Positions 14,762 through 22,898 of a stretch of 27,962 nucleotides of DNA are shown piece after piece; positions within the stretch are counted from its first letter, which is position 1, and each line of letters starts with the position of its first letter. Origin of the DNA: Pseudomonas sp. UBA4617 (lineage in GTDB: Bacteria; Pseudomonadota; Gammaproteobacteria; Pseudomonadales; Pseudomonadaceae); NCBI RefSeq assembly GCF_002386445.1, contig NZ_DGIR01000054.1, positions 124,764 through 152,725 of the forward strand, written 5' to 3'. The notes beneath the pieces were generated by a model. That model had not been told where the DNA came from. It did no database searches and worked only from the letters and a program-made list of their open reading frames with translations. The position numbers were made by a program, and so were the translations under genes.

Positions 14762-15633
14762 GGCTGCTGGCCCTCGATGATCGACACCGTGGCGGTACGC
14801 CCGGCGATCATGCGGAAGTCCTGCGGCACCTCATCGAAGGCGATGCGGACCGGAATGCGCTGGGCCAGGCGTACCCAGCTGAAAGCCGGGTTGACGTTGG
14901 GCAGCAGGTTGGCACCGCTGCTGCGGTCGCGGTCCTCGATGCCCGCTGCAAAGCTCTGTACACGGCCGCTCAGACGGGTGTTGTCGCCCATGACCCGGAT
15001 ATCCACAGCATCGCCAACGTGGATACCGCCCAGCTTGGTTTCTTCGAAGTAGCCGTCAACGTGGTACGAGGCGCTGTCGACCACCGACAGCACCGGCCGG
15101 CCAGCGGTGACGAATTCATGGTTACGCGGCGCACGGTCATTCAGGTAGCCGTCCACCGGGCTGCGCACCACCGAACGGTCAAGGTTGAGCTGGGCGGTAT
15201 CGACCGCCACTTGCGCCGCGCTGACCGCCGAGCGGGCACGGGCCTCACGGGACTGGCTTTCTTCCAGTTGCTCGGCGGCCACCAGGTTGCCCAATTTGCG
15301 GTTGCGCCGCGCTTCGCGGGAAGCCTGGGCCAGGGTTTCCTGGCGCTCGGCCAGGGTCGCCTTGGCCTGGCGCAGGGCCAGGGTGAAGCGGTCCTGATCG
15401 ATAGTAAACAGCACATCGCCGCGCTTGACGGTCTGGTTGTCGCGCACCTCGACTTTCTGAATCAGCCCGGAAACATCCGGGGCGATCTGAATCACGTCGG
15501 CGCGGATGTGGCCGTCGCGGGTCCACGGGGCGAACAGGTAGTAGACCACCATCTGCCAAACGAGCACGGCGGCGAAGCTCACTACCAGCAAGGTCAGGAC
15601 CACACGGCCCAAGGTCAGCAAAGGTTTTTTCAT
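14758..15633 (-). CDS. HlyD-family periplasmic adaptor (membrane fusion protein)
   Basis: The 291-residue adaptor links the inner-membrane FUSC pump to the outer-membrane channel. It has one N-terminal membrane helix (about 8-32), a split biotinyl-lipoyl domain (IAPDVSGLIQKVEVRDNQ and VVRSPVDGYLNDRAPR), a coiled-coil hairpin between them (about 85-145) and a beta-barrel domain after it. This is the AaeA/EmrA-like short form. The ATG at 15633 is chosen, not the frame opening at 15654, because it overlaps the DUF1656 stop as ATGA (15630-15633), matching every other junction of the operon. Confidence 0.94.
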   Translation of the reverse strand: MKKPLLTLGRVVLTLLVVSFAAVLVWQMVVYYLFAPWTRDGHIRADVIQIAPDVSGLIQKVEVRDNQTVKRGDVLFTIDQDRFTLALRQAKATLAERQETLAQASREARRNRKLGNLVAAEQLEESQSREARARSAVSAAQVAVDTAQLNLDRSVVRSPVDGYLNDRAPRNHEFVTAGRPVLSVVDSASYHVDGYFEETKLGGIHVGDAVDIRVMGDNTRLSGRVQSFAAGIEDRDRSSGANLLPNVNPAFSWVRLAQRIPVRIAFDEVPQDFRMIAGRTATVSIIEGQQP

Positions 15634-15842
15634 GGCAGCATCAGGTTTCGGCAAAAGTGGTCCACCGCGCCAAGCAGCACGGCATACAAGGCAACGTTGA
15701 ACAACGCCCGGTGCCAGACCAGGCGGTAGAAATGCACGCGCACCAGCACCGCGTGCACCCCGAGGAACAGCAGGTAGGTGCCAAACATCATCACCAGCAA
15801 CGTGGGCAGGAATACCCCGCTGATATCCAGTTCACCAATCAC
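15630..15842 (-). CDS. DUF1656 small inner-membrane protein (AaeX-like)
   Basis: The 70-residue protein has two hydrophobic helices (about 9-30 and 44-62) and the DUF1656 pattern: an acidic N-terminus MIGELDISGVFLPTLL, then the RVHFYRLVWHRALFNVALY segment. AaeX of E. coli and YtcA-like proteins are of this kind and are found between FUSC and HlyD genes; their role in the pump is unknown. It starts with GTG (15840-15842) overlapping the FUSC stop by four bases, and its own stop overlaps the next ATG. Confidence 0.9.
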   Translation of the reverse strand: MIGELDISGVFLPTLLVMMFGTYLLFLGVHAVLVRVHFYRLVWHRALFNVALYAVLLGAVDHFCRNLMLP

Positions 15843-17926
15843 AGGGGCGCTCCGTCGAGTCCGGGGGGCAATTGCGGCTGTTCGGCAGGTTCGAGCATGA
15901 CCTCGACACCCGGCAGCAGCGCCAGGCGCAAACCGCTCAGGGCATGCAGCAGGTGGGTGCGTGCATCGCCGCGCTCGTACAGCTCATCGAGGTTCAGCGC
16001 CAGGCGCGCGTGCTCCATGTTGCGCAGTAGCGCGGCGGGCGCATGCAGGCGTTCACCGGCGCGCAGGCAGGCAGCGTAATGCGCGCCGACTTCCTCGATC
16101 ACGGAGCCCAGGCGCGCACGGGCCTGCTGGCCGGCACGCGGCATGTAGGCTAGCAGGTCCAGCAGGTTGAGCCCCACGCGCAGGTCGCGCAGTGCCACGC
16201 CACTGTCCTGGCCGGTCTGCGACAGGCGCGGCAGGTGCTGCATCAGGCGGTCAAGCATCTGCACACCCACGTGGCGGTGTTCGGCAAGGGTGGCCGGTTC
16301 GGTCATTTCGACGATATCGCGCCAGGCGAAGCGGGTCATGCGTTTGGCCGCCAGCTCCACACCGAACGGGCGCATCACCAGGGTCCAGATGAAGGCGAAC
16401 AGCAAGCCGACGGGGCCGGCGAGGTTGGAGTTGAGGAAGGTGAAAAAATCTGCGTCGTAGGTGCCCTGGATGCTGATGAACGTCGAGGTGTTGACGATGG
16501 TCAGCAGGGTGCCGAGGTAGAACCGCGGCTGCACGGTCAGGGTGCCGACGCAGATGAATGGCACGGCAAAGGCCAGCACCAGCATCGGGAAATCATGCAG
16601 GTTGGGCAGAACCAGGAACAGGTAGAGGCTGGAGAAGATGACCGACATCAGAGTCCAGAAAAAGAACCTGTAGATCTGCGGCGCCGGGTCGTCCATGGCA
16701 GCGAAGAAGCTGCACGACACGGCGGCGAGAATGACCGCGCTGGCCCCGTCGTGCCAGCCCAGGCCGATCCACAGGCCGCAGGCGACAACGATGGCCAGCA
16801 CGGTGGAGGCTACCGAATACAACATCAACCCGCGGTCGAAGAACGCTGTCAGGCGGCCCAGGCGCCAGTGGCGGTACACCGCGCGCCAGGGTTTGGCGTC
16901 GTCACTGCGCAGGGCGTGTTGCAGGCTGCAACAGTCTTGCCACAGGTCGGCCCATTCCGTCAGGCGATACAGGGCGTTGGACAGCAGCAGGTCGGCGCGC
17001 TGGTCAAGGGCGGCGGCGCCAGGCTGCAAGCGCTCGATCTGCTCGTGCAGGGCGGCCCAGCGGGCGGGCGAAGCGCTGTCGGCAGTACCCTTGAGCCATT
17101 CGCGGGCGGCCTCCAGCAGCGGTAGCAACTGGGCGAACCTGTCCGGGGCGCGGCCTTCGAGGGCGACCAGGGCGTCATCGAGAGCGTCGATCACCGGGAG
17201 CAGGTGGATCATGCGCCCGCGCAATTCACGAGCATTCTTCAGGGTGTGCGGGCCAGCCCCTTCATGGCCGAGCTGACCGATCATCAGTTCCAGCGAGTTG
17301 AACGTGGTGACCATCGTGCCGCGCAGGCTGCCCACCTGGTCGGCACTGGCCTCACGGGCGAGGTAGGTATCGCTGTAGCGGATCGCCTCGCTGAACCAGG
17401 TGCTGGTGGCACCGACCACCACCGGCGCCAGCCGGCGCGGCCAGAAGATGGCCCCGACCACTGCTGCGCAGACGATTCCCAGGCAGATTTCCTGGGCACG
17501 GGAAGACGCCACGTCAAACACTGCCAACGGATTGTCGACCACCGCCAGGGCGATCATCGGCAAGGTGTAGCCCGCCAGCATCAGCACGTAGTTGTTGGCG
17601 GTGCGCAGATTCAGCGAAAGGAACAGCAAGGTGCCGGTCCAAAGAGCAATGGCGATACTCAGCAGCAACGGCGACTGTACCAGCGGCGGCACCAGGAAAA
17701 TCGCCCCGCCGGCGCCAAGCAGCGTGCCCAAGGCACGGTACAGGGCCTTGGAGCTGGTCGGCCCGAGGAAGGGGCTGGAAACGATGTACACCGTGGCCAT
17801 GGCCCAATAAGGGCGTGGCAGCTGCATGAGCAGGGCAATGTACAGGGCAATCATGGAGGCGGCGAAGGTACGCACGCCATAGAACCAGTCGCGAGCCGGC
17901 GGCACCGAGCTGAAGAAACCGTTCAT
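15839..17926 (-). CDS. FUSC family (fusaric acid resistance / AaeB-like) efflux pump subunit
   Basis: The 695-residue inner-membrane protein has two membrane halves of about five to six helices (about 15-170 and 355-510), separated by a cytosolic helical domain (170-350) and ended by another (520-695). This is the FUSC/AaeB layout, with the LPRPYWAMATVYIVSSPFLGPTSSK motif (written here in part as LPRPYWAMATVY) after the first helix. Such pumps export hydrophobic aromatic acids such as p-hydroxybenzoate or fusaric acid. Substrate here is unknown. It follows marR with a 4-nt ATGA overlap (17923-17926) and precedes the DUF1656 and HlyD genes in the same operon. Confidence 0.93.
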   Translation of the reverse strand: MNGFFSSVPPARDWFYGVRTFAASMIALYIALLMQLPRPYWAMATVYIVSSPFLGPTSSKALYRALGTLLGAGGAIFLVPPLVQSPLLLSIAIALWTGTLLFLSLNLRTANNYVLMLAGYTLPMIALAVVDNPLAVFDVASSRAQEICLGIVCAAVVGAIFWPRRLAPVVVGATSTWFSEAIRYSDTYLAREASADQVGSLRGTMVTTFNSLELMIGQLGHEGAGPHTLKNARELRGRMIHLLPVIDALDDALVALEGRAPDRFAQLLPLLEAAREWLKGTADSASPARWAALHEQIERLQPGAAALDQRADLLLSNALYRLTEWADLWQDCCSLQHALRSDDAKPWRAVYRHWRLGRLTAFFDRGLMLYSVASTVLAIVVACGLWIGLGWHDGASAVILAAVSCSFFAAMDDPAPQIYRFFFWTLMSVIFSSLYLFLVLPNLHDFPMLVLAFAVPFICVGTLTVQPRFYLGTLLTIVNTSTFISIQGTYDADFFTFLNSNLAGPVGLLFAFIWTLVMRPFGVELAAKRMTRFAWRDIVEMTEPATLAEHRHVGVQMLDRLMQHLPRLSQTGQDSGVALRDLRVGLNLLDLLAYMPRAGQQARARLGSVIEEVGAHYAACLRAGERLHAPAALLRNMEHARLALNLDELYERGDARTHLLHALSGLRLALLPGVEVMLEPAEQPQLPPGLDGAPL

Positions 17927-18375
17927 GCGGCCTCGCCTGTGCTGCCCAGGCCGGCAGCTTCAAAGGCACGCAGCACGCGCAAGGCAGCTTCCAGGTCGGC
18001 CTGGTCGATTCGCTGCAGCACCTCTCGACGCAAGCGCACCAGTTCGGCTTCGATGGATTCGGCCAGGGCGCGGCCTTCAGCGGTCAGGCTCAAGGCCTTT
18101 GCACGACGGTCCAGCGGGTCTTCGCTGCGGCATACCAGGCCAGCCTTGCACAGCTGGTCGAGCAGACGTACCAGCGACGGGCTTTCCAGGCCCGCAGCCT
18201 GGGCCACGGCAACTTGGTGCACACCATCGCCCAAGCGCACGATCATCAGCAGGGGCGTGGCGCAGGCTTCGGAGATGCCATAACCGGTCAGGGCGGTGTG
18301 GCAGATGCGCCGCCAATGCCGAGCGGCAACCACCATACCGCTGCTGACGTGCAGGCGCAGGAGATCAAGGGACAT
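17923..18375 (-). CDS. MarR-family transcriptional regulator
   Basis: The 150-residue protein has the MarR winged helix: recognition helix region QAAGLESPSLVRLLDQL, followed by the wing with the conserved DPLDRRAKALSLTAEGRAL. MarR proteins bind as dimers to short palindromes and let go when a phenolic or other small ligand binds. As first gene of the efflux operon it most likely represses its own promoter and is released by a pump substrate. The ATG at 18375 is preferred to a TTG four codons upstream. The candidate operator TTGCTAACTATCAA is 26 bp upstream. Confidence 0.92.
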   Translation of the reverse strand: MSLDLLRLHVSSGMVVAARHWRRICHTALTGYGISEACATPLLMIVRLGDGVHQVAVAQAAGLESPSLVRLLDQLCKAGLVCRSEDPLDRRAKALSLTAEGRALAESIEAELVRLRREVLQRIDQADLEAALRVLRAFEAAGLGSTGEAA

Positions 18376-18400
18376 TGAAGAAACCAAGGATATTCATAGC

Positions 18401-18414
18401 TTGCTAACTATCAA
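18401..18414 (-). promoter_or_regulatory. Candidate MarR operator overlapping a -35 box
   Basis: TTGCTAACTATCAA is an imperfect palindrome of form TTG-n-TA-nn-TA-n-CAA, the length and symmetry usual for MarR operators. On the complement its end forms TTGATA, a possible -35, with TATCCT 16 bp downstream as a -10. The -10 would leave a very short leader before the chosen ATG, so the exact promoter is uncertain. Confidence 0.4.
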
Positions 18415-18513
18415 TATACGCTTGGCCCTCCCCCTGTCGTCAACCAGCGGTGATGGATAGCCTGGGTGAAATGTTGTTCATGCTTCTTGTCAGTACCGGC
18501 CTGGCAGAACAAC

Positions 18514-19308
18514 TCATGGCTGAATCTGGTCTTCCAGCTTCATGGTCAACGCCAACGTGCTGCCCATCTGTACCGCCCGGTCGCGCCATTCCTGGTACCG
18601 CACCTCGTCACGGCTGCTGAAGTGTACCGCCAGCTCTTCTGCAGCCTGCACCACACCCGCGGCTGCCGCCAGCTCCAGCCAGTACAACGCAGCCTTGATA
18701 TCGGTTTCCACGTACAGCCCGTGCATCAATCGGTACCCCACCTCGAAACGGCAACGCGCCTCGCCGCGCTCAGCGCCGCGCAGGAACCATTGGTAGGCCT
18801 GCACCAGGTCGACTTGCCACTGCAGGTCGCCATCGCACACCTCTTCCTCGTACAGGTCCCCCAGCGCGGCGGCGGCATGCAACAGGCCGCGCTCGAACGC
18901 CTGCCGGTAGCACTCTGCCGCCTGCACGTAGGACGGTTCGATACCTTTACCGAAGTAGTGTTGCTGCCCGAGGTTGAACCAGGCGGCGGCATTGCCCTGC
19001 AGGGCGGCCATGCGCAACAGGTGGCCAGCCAGCACGGTGTCGGCACGCCAGTACTTGCCGTTGAGCCAGACCCAGCCGAGGTCATTGAGCGCCGCCACAT
19101 TGCCTTGCAGCGCCTGGCGGCGCAGGTCGGCATATACCGCCTGCAAATCGCTGGCCTCGTCCAGGCGGTTGATCAGTAGCGCGCGCTGGCTGGGCAGCCC
19201 TACCCCGGCAAACAGCCGCTGTCGCCTCCCGACGGCAATCGGTGGGGCAATGACCCGCTCGGGCAGGAGACGGGCAAGCAGCGAATGGATATTGCTGGCA
19301 GCAGACAT
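18514..19308 (-). CDS. Sel1-repeat (TPR-like) protein
   Basis: The 264-residue protein contains about five Sel1-like repeats of roughly 36 residues from about residue 70 to 250, for example ALNDLGWVWLNGKYW, AWFNLGQQHYFGKGI, AAALGDLYEEEV, CRFEVGYRLMHGLYV and ALYWLELAAAAGVVQAAE. Such helical solenoids mediate protein contacts. There is no clear signal peptide, so it is probably cytosolic. The ATG at 19308 is chosen because TGAGGA lies just upstream; two more ATGs lie in frame within 25 bp. It is a single gene, divergent from the WYL-like regulator at 19516 across 207 bp that hold no other feature I can support. Confidence 0.83.
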   Translation of the reverse strand: MSAASNIHSLLARLLPERVIAPPIAVGRRQRLFAGVGLPSQRALLINRLDEASDLQAVYADLRRQALQGNVAALNDLGWVWLNGKYWRADTVLAGHLLRMAALQGNAAAWFNLGQQHYFGKGIEPSYVQAAECYRQAFERGLLHAAAALGDLYEEEVCDGDLQWQVDLVQAYQWFLRGAERGEARCRFEVGYRLMHGLYVETDIKAALYWLELAAAAGVVQAAEELAVHFSSRDEVRYQEWRDRAVQMGSTLALTMKLEDQIQP

Positions 19309-19515
19309 GTTCATCCTCATTGAACGACGCACAACCCCAACCTTCGGCTGTGATGAGGCGTGATTCTGCGTGACGACACGTCAAAACCTGTCGCGAACGA
19401 ATCGGCACCGGGCAACCAAATGCGACTTCCTTGATCTGAGCAGGCTGTGGCCAATTGCCATGCCCCACGCCTGCCGCCATCCTATTGCGGCAAGCCTAGA
19501 CAAGGACGTTACCTT

Positions 19516-20076
19516 TTGCCGTTCGCCACTACCCGCGCCACCCTCAGCCGTCAGTGGGCGCTGCTGCGCCAGCTGCCCAGCCGATCTCCAGGCATCACCA
19601 GCGCCGAGCTGGTCTGGCGCCTGCGGGACGTGGGCTTCACTGTCAGCAAACGCACCGTCGAACGCGACCTCAACGAGCTGTCGCTGATTTTTCCGCTGGA
19701 GCGAAATGACAAGAGCATTCCGTTCGGCTGGCACTGGTCGGCCAGTGCCGTGGGCGAATTACGCGGCAATTTCGACCTGCTGACGCATTTGCGCGGCGAT
19801 GCGTTGCAACCGGCACGGGGAGAGGGGGTCGAGCTGGTGGCACGGATCAGCGATGCACTGGCGCGGCAGCTGCGGGATGCTCCGCTGAGTAGCGACATGC
19901 AGCTGACGGCGCTGGAACACGGGCATCGGATGCGGGCCACGGTGAGCGATGGCTGGCCGTTGCGCTGGTGGCTGTTGAGCCATGGCGACGGGGTAGTGGT
20001 TGAACAGCCTGGCGGCTTGCGGGAGGAAATCGGCAAGATCCTCAGCAATGCGGCTGCGCAATACCAGAATTCATAG
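19516..20076 (+). CDS. Shortened WYL-family regulator: HTH plus WCX, no WYL core seen
   Basis: With a TTG start the product has 186 residues. Residues 8-62 are a DeoR/HTH_11-type helix-turn-helix (TRATLSRQWALLRQLPSR, then VSKRTVERDLNELSLIFPLE), ending in IPFGWHW as in full-length WYL proteins of about 300 residues. Residues about 104-183 resemble the WCX C-terminal extension (LEHGHRMRATVSDGWPLR, WWLLSHGDGVVVEQP, then a terminal helix). The beta-barrel WYL domain that should lie between is missing; only about 25 residues join the parts. The TTG at 19516 has AAGGA 9 bp upstream and matches the usual MPFATTRATLSRQW start; a GTG at 19447 would add 23 unlikely residues. Convergent with the ABC permease gene. 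Confidence 0.75.
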   Translation: MPFATTRATLSRQWALLRQLPSRSPGITSAELVWRLRDVGFTVSKRTVERDLNELSLIFPLERNDKSIPFGWHWSASAVGELRGNFDLLTHLRGDALQPARGEGVELVARISDALARQLRDAPLSSDMQLTALEHGHRMRATVSDGWPLRWWLLSHGDGVVVEQPGGLREEIGKILSNAAAQYQNS

Positions 20077-20105
20077 CCTGTACCGAGAAAGGGGCCGGTA
20101 CAGGC
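20076..20105. terminator. Bidirectional hairpin between regulator and ABC operon
   Basis: GCCTGTACCG at 20076-20085 and CGGTACAGGC at 20096-20105 form a perfect 10-bp stem with a 10-nt purine-rich loop. It touches the stop codon of the WYL-like gene and is 7 bp from the convergent permease stop, so it probably ends both transcripts. There is no strong U-run on either strand. Confidence 0.65.
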
Positions 20106-20112
20106 ATGCCGG

Positions 20113-20976
20113 CTAGCGCTGCATTCCCCACCGCCGCACGGTCAGCCGCTCCAGGGTATTGAACACCAGCCCTTCCACCAGCAGGCCAATCAGAATCACC
20201 ACCGCCAACCCGGCGAATACCTTGTCGGTGTAGAGCTCGTTGCGGTTCTGGAAGATGTACCAGCCCAACCCGCCTTTGCCGCTGCTGGCTCCGAACACCA
20301 GTTCGGCTGCGATCAGGGTACGCCAGGCAAATGCCCAGCCGATCTTCAGCCCCGACAGGATCGAAGGCAGCGCCGCCGGTATCAGGATGTGCAGCACCAG
20401 CCGCAACCCTTTCAGGCCGTAATTGCGACCGGCCATGCGTAACGTTTCCGACACGCCGAGGAAGCCCGCATAGGTGTTCAGCGCCAAGGCCCATAGCACC
20501 GAGTGCACCAGCACGAAGATCAGGCTGTTGTCGCCCAGCCCGAACCAGAGCAAGGCCAATGGCAGCAGGGCAATCGCCGGCAGCGGGTTGAACATCGAGG
20601 TCAGTGTGCCCAGCAGGTCACGTCCCAACTGGGTCGACACTGCCAGGCTGGTCAGGACGAAGGCCAGGACGATGCCCAGCACATAACCCTTGAGCAAAAT
20701 CACCAGCGAGACGCCGACCTTGGCCGGCAGCTCGCCGCTGTACAAGCCGTCCCACAAGGCAACTGCGGTTTGCAGGAAGCTGGGCAGCAACAAGTCATTG
20801 GCCTGGTAGCGGGCCACCGCCTCCCAGAGCACGGCAATCACCAGCAGGATGAGCGCCTTGCGCAGCCAGCCTTGCTGCCACAGGCGCTGCAGCAAGGGCA
20901 GTTGACGTTCCACGGGCACACTGAGCAGGGGCTGCAACTGCACTTCGTATTCCTGGCGTACAGGTGTAGTGGTCAT
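20113..20976 (-). CDS. ABC transporter permease, sulfonate/taurine (SsuC/TauC) type
   Basis: The 287-residue permease has six predicted membrane helices after a polar 35-residue N-terminus. The cytosolic EAA loop is visible (MAGRNYGLKGLRLVLHILIP, then AALPSILSGLKIG), which docks on the ATPase. It belongs to the binding-protein-dependent family that imports aliphatic sulfonates, taurine or nitrate. It is the last gene of the tauD-SBP-ATPase-permease set and begins 15 bp after the ATPase gene, with GGAGC before the ATG. Substrate is inferred from neighbours and not from residues in this subunit. Confidence 0.92.
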   Translation of the reverse strand: MTTTPVRQEYEVQLQPLLSVPVERQLPLLQRLWQQGWLRKALILLVIAVLWEAVARYQANDLLLPSFLQTAVALWDGLYSGELPAKVGVSLVILLKGYVLGIVLAFVLTSLAVSTQLGRDLLGTLTSMFNPLPAIALLPLALLWFGLGDNSLIFVLVHSVLWALALNTYAGFLGVSETLRMAGRNYGLKGLRLVLHILIPAALPSILSGLKIGWAFAWRTLIAAELVFGASSGKGGLGWYIFQNRNELYTDKVFAGLAVVILIGLLVEGLVFNTLERLTVRRWGMQR

Positions 20977-20991
20977 GGCTGAAAGCTCCTG

Positions 20992-21855
20992 TCAGTAGGC
21001 GATACGGATATCGTTGAAGCCAAGGTCGCCAGCCGGTTCCGGCGTGTCCGCCTCGTCGAACAGCAAACGGTGGATGCGCCGCGCGCTGGCCTGGAAGTCG
21101 TTGCCGCCCAGGCTGCCCAGGCCGTACTGGTGGCTGTGCACCTCGGCCCGTACCCGCCCCGGGTGTGGCGACAACAGCAGGATGCGGTTGCCGACCACCA
21201 GCGCTTCTTCGATAGAGTGGGTGACGAACAGCAAGGTGAAGCGCACCTCCTCCCACAGCAGCAACAGTTCTTCCTGCATCTTGCGTCGGGTCAGCGCATC
21301 GAGTGCAGCAAACGGCTCATCCATCAGCAGGATCTTCGGCTGCGTGGCCAAGGCCCGGGCAATGGCCACGCGGGCCTTCATGCCGCCCGACAGGGTGTGC
21401 GGGTAGGCATCGGCGAACGCGGCCAGGCCAACCTTGTCCAGGTAATGCAACGCCCGCTCCTCGGCTTCCACACGCTTGAGCTGGCCTGACACCAGCAGCG
21501 GGAACATGATGTTCTGCTTCACCGTCTTCCATGGCGGCAACTGATCGAACTCCTGAAATACCACGATGCGATCGGGGCCCGGGCCTCTGACGGCCTGGCT
21601 CTGCAGGAGGATCTGCCCTTCCTGGGGCGAAATGAAGCCGGCTACCGCCTTGAGCAAGGTGGACTTGCCACAGCCAGAGGGGCCGAGCAGCACGAACCGG
21701 TCAGCGCGGTCGACTTCGAAGCTGACCTGGTGGGTGGCGCGCACCACGCGTTGCGCGGTGCGGTATTCGAGGCTGAGATTGTCCACCTTGAGTAGAGGCG
21801 GCGTGGCGACACGGCTCAGGTTGCTGGCCGTGTGGCCTGGCAATGGGGCGGTCAT
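20992..21855 (-). CDS. ABC transporter ATP-binding protein, sulfonate/taurine (SsuB/TauB) type
   Basis: The 287-residue ATPase drives import. Walker A is GPSGCGKST (58-66), Q-loop Gln101, signature LSGGM (155-159), Walker B ILLMDEP (175-181) with the D-loop after it, and switch His213. The Q-loop region reads VVFQEFDQLPPWKTV, as in the nitrate/sulfonate/taurine subfamily. The protein is about 30 residues longer than typical SsuB, with extra length at both ends. It lies 6 bp after the binding-protein gene and 15 bp before the permease gene, so the three are one operon. Confidence 0.93.
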   Translation of the reverse strand: MTAPLPGHTASNLSRVATPPLLKVDNLSLEYRTAQRVVRATHQVSFEVDRADRFVLLGPSGCGKSTLLKAVAGFISPQEGQILLQSQAVRGPGPDRIVVFQEFDQLPPWKTVKQNIMFPLLVSGQLKRVEAEERALHYLDKVGLAAFADAYPHTLSGGMKARVAIARALATQPKILLMDEPFAALDALTRRKMQEELLLLWEEVRFTLLFVTHSIEEALVVGNRILLLSPHPGRVRAEVHSHQYGLGSLGGNDFQASARRIHRLLFDEADTPEPAGDLGFNDIRIAY

Positions 21856-21861
21856 GATCGG

Positions 21862-22881
21862 TCAGCTCCCCTGCAGCGGGCGTTCATCCTGGAAGAAGTA
21901 GTCCTTCCACGACTCCGGCTTGTGCTTGATGGCGCCTACCCGATAGAGGAAGTCGGCCAGCTTGTAGGTGTTTTTTGGCGTGATGGTGAATTCGTACTGC
22001 GGGTTGTCGATCAGCTTGATCAGCGTGTCGCGGTCGATCTTGGCCTTGGTCACGCGGATATAGGTGTCGGCAGCGGCCGCCTTGTCGTTCTGGGCGAAGT
22101 CGGCAGCCTCGGCCAGCGCATCGACGAAGGCCTTGTAAGTCTTGGGGTTGTCCTTGCGGAACTGCTCGGTGGCAAACAGCAAGGTCGGCGAGTTGGGGCC
22201 AAGCAGGTCGTAGCTGTTGAGCACCACGTGCACGGCCTTGTTGGCCAGCACCTGGTCCTGGAACGGTGGGTTGGAGAAGTGCCCGTTGAGCTCGGTGCCG
22301 CCGGCCAGCAACGCAGCGGTGGCATCCGGGTGCGGCACGGCCAGGGTGTACTTGTCGAGGCGGTCGTACTGCTTGTCGCCCCACTGCTGGGCGGCAGCGT
22401 ACTGCAGGAAGCGCGACTGCACCGAAACGCCTACCGCCGGCACGGCGATGCGGTCTTTGTCGGAGATGTCGGCGATGGTCCTAACGTTGGGGTTGCTGCT
22501 GACCAGGTAATACGGGAAGTTGCCCAGCGAGGCCACAGCCTTGACGTTCTGCCGACCCTGGGTACGGTCCCACACCGTCAGCAACGGGCCGACGCCAGCG
22601 CCGGCGATATCCACCGAACCGGACAGCAAAGCGTCATTGATGGCCGAACCACCGGACAGCTGGGCCCAGTCGACTTCGATGTCGATGCCCTGCGCCTTGC
22701 CGTGTTTTTCAATCAGGTGCTGGTCCCGCACGACATTAAGCAGCAGGTAGACGATACCGAACTGCTCGGCGATGCGGATCTTGCCTTCTGCCTGCGCCGC
22801 GGCAGGGGCGGCCAGGCTGCCGACCAGCAGGCTCGCGCCCAGGCCGATGCTTGCCGCCAGGCGGCTGATGGATTTGCGCAT
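21862..22881 (-). CDS. ABC transporter substrate-binding protein, sulfonate/taurine-like
   Basis: The 339-residue protein has a signal peptide (1-31, ending APAAAQA) and the NMT1/SsuA-like fold: IRIAEQFGIVYLLLNVVRD near the mature start, then the SGGSAINDALLSGSVDIAGAG ligand-pocket segment (quoted in part as GGSAINDALLSGSVDIAG). It should capture the ligand in the periplasm for the adjacent permease. Sulfonates or sulfate esters are the likely class because a TauD-like dioxygenase is encoded just before it (17 bp gap), but NMT1-fold proteins also bind nitrate, thiamine precursors and others. GAGGA precedes the ATG. Confidence 0.9.
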   Translation of the reverse strand: MRKSISRLAASIGLGASLLVGSLAAPAAAQAEGKIRIAEQFGIVYLLLNVVRDQHLIEKHGKAQGIDIEVDWAQLSGGSAINDALLSGSVDIAGAGVGPLLTVWDRTQGRQNVKAVASLGNFPYYLVSSNPNVRTIADISDKDRIAVPAVGVSVQSRFLQYAAAQQWGDKQYDRLDKYTLAVPHPDATAALLAGGTELNGHFSNPPFQDQVLANKAVHVVLNSYDLLGPNSPTLLFATEQFRKDNPKTYKAFVDALAEAADFAQNDKAAAADTYIRVTKAKIDRDTLIKLIDNPQYEFTITPKNTYKLADFLYRVGAIKHKPESWKDYFFQDERPLQGS

Positions 22882-22898
22882 GTCGGGTTCCTCAGTCG

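Noticed and set aside
16235..18283. Long + strand frames opposite the FUSC and MarR genes
   Set aside because: Composition is shadow-like and the minus-strand operon with its overlapping starts and stops explains the whole stretch.
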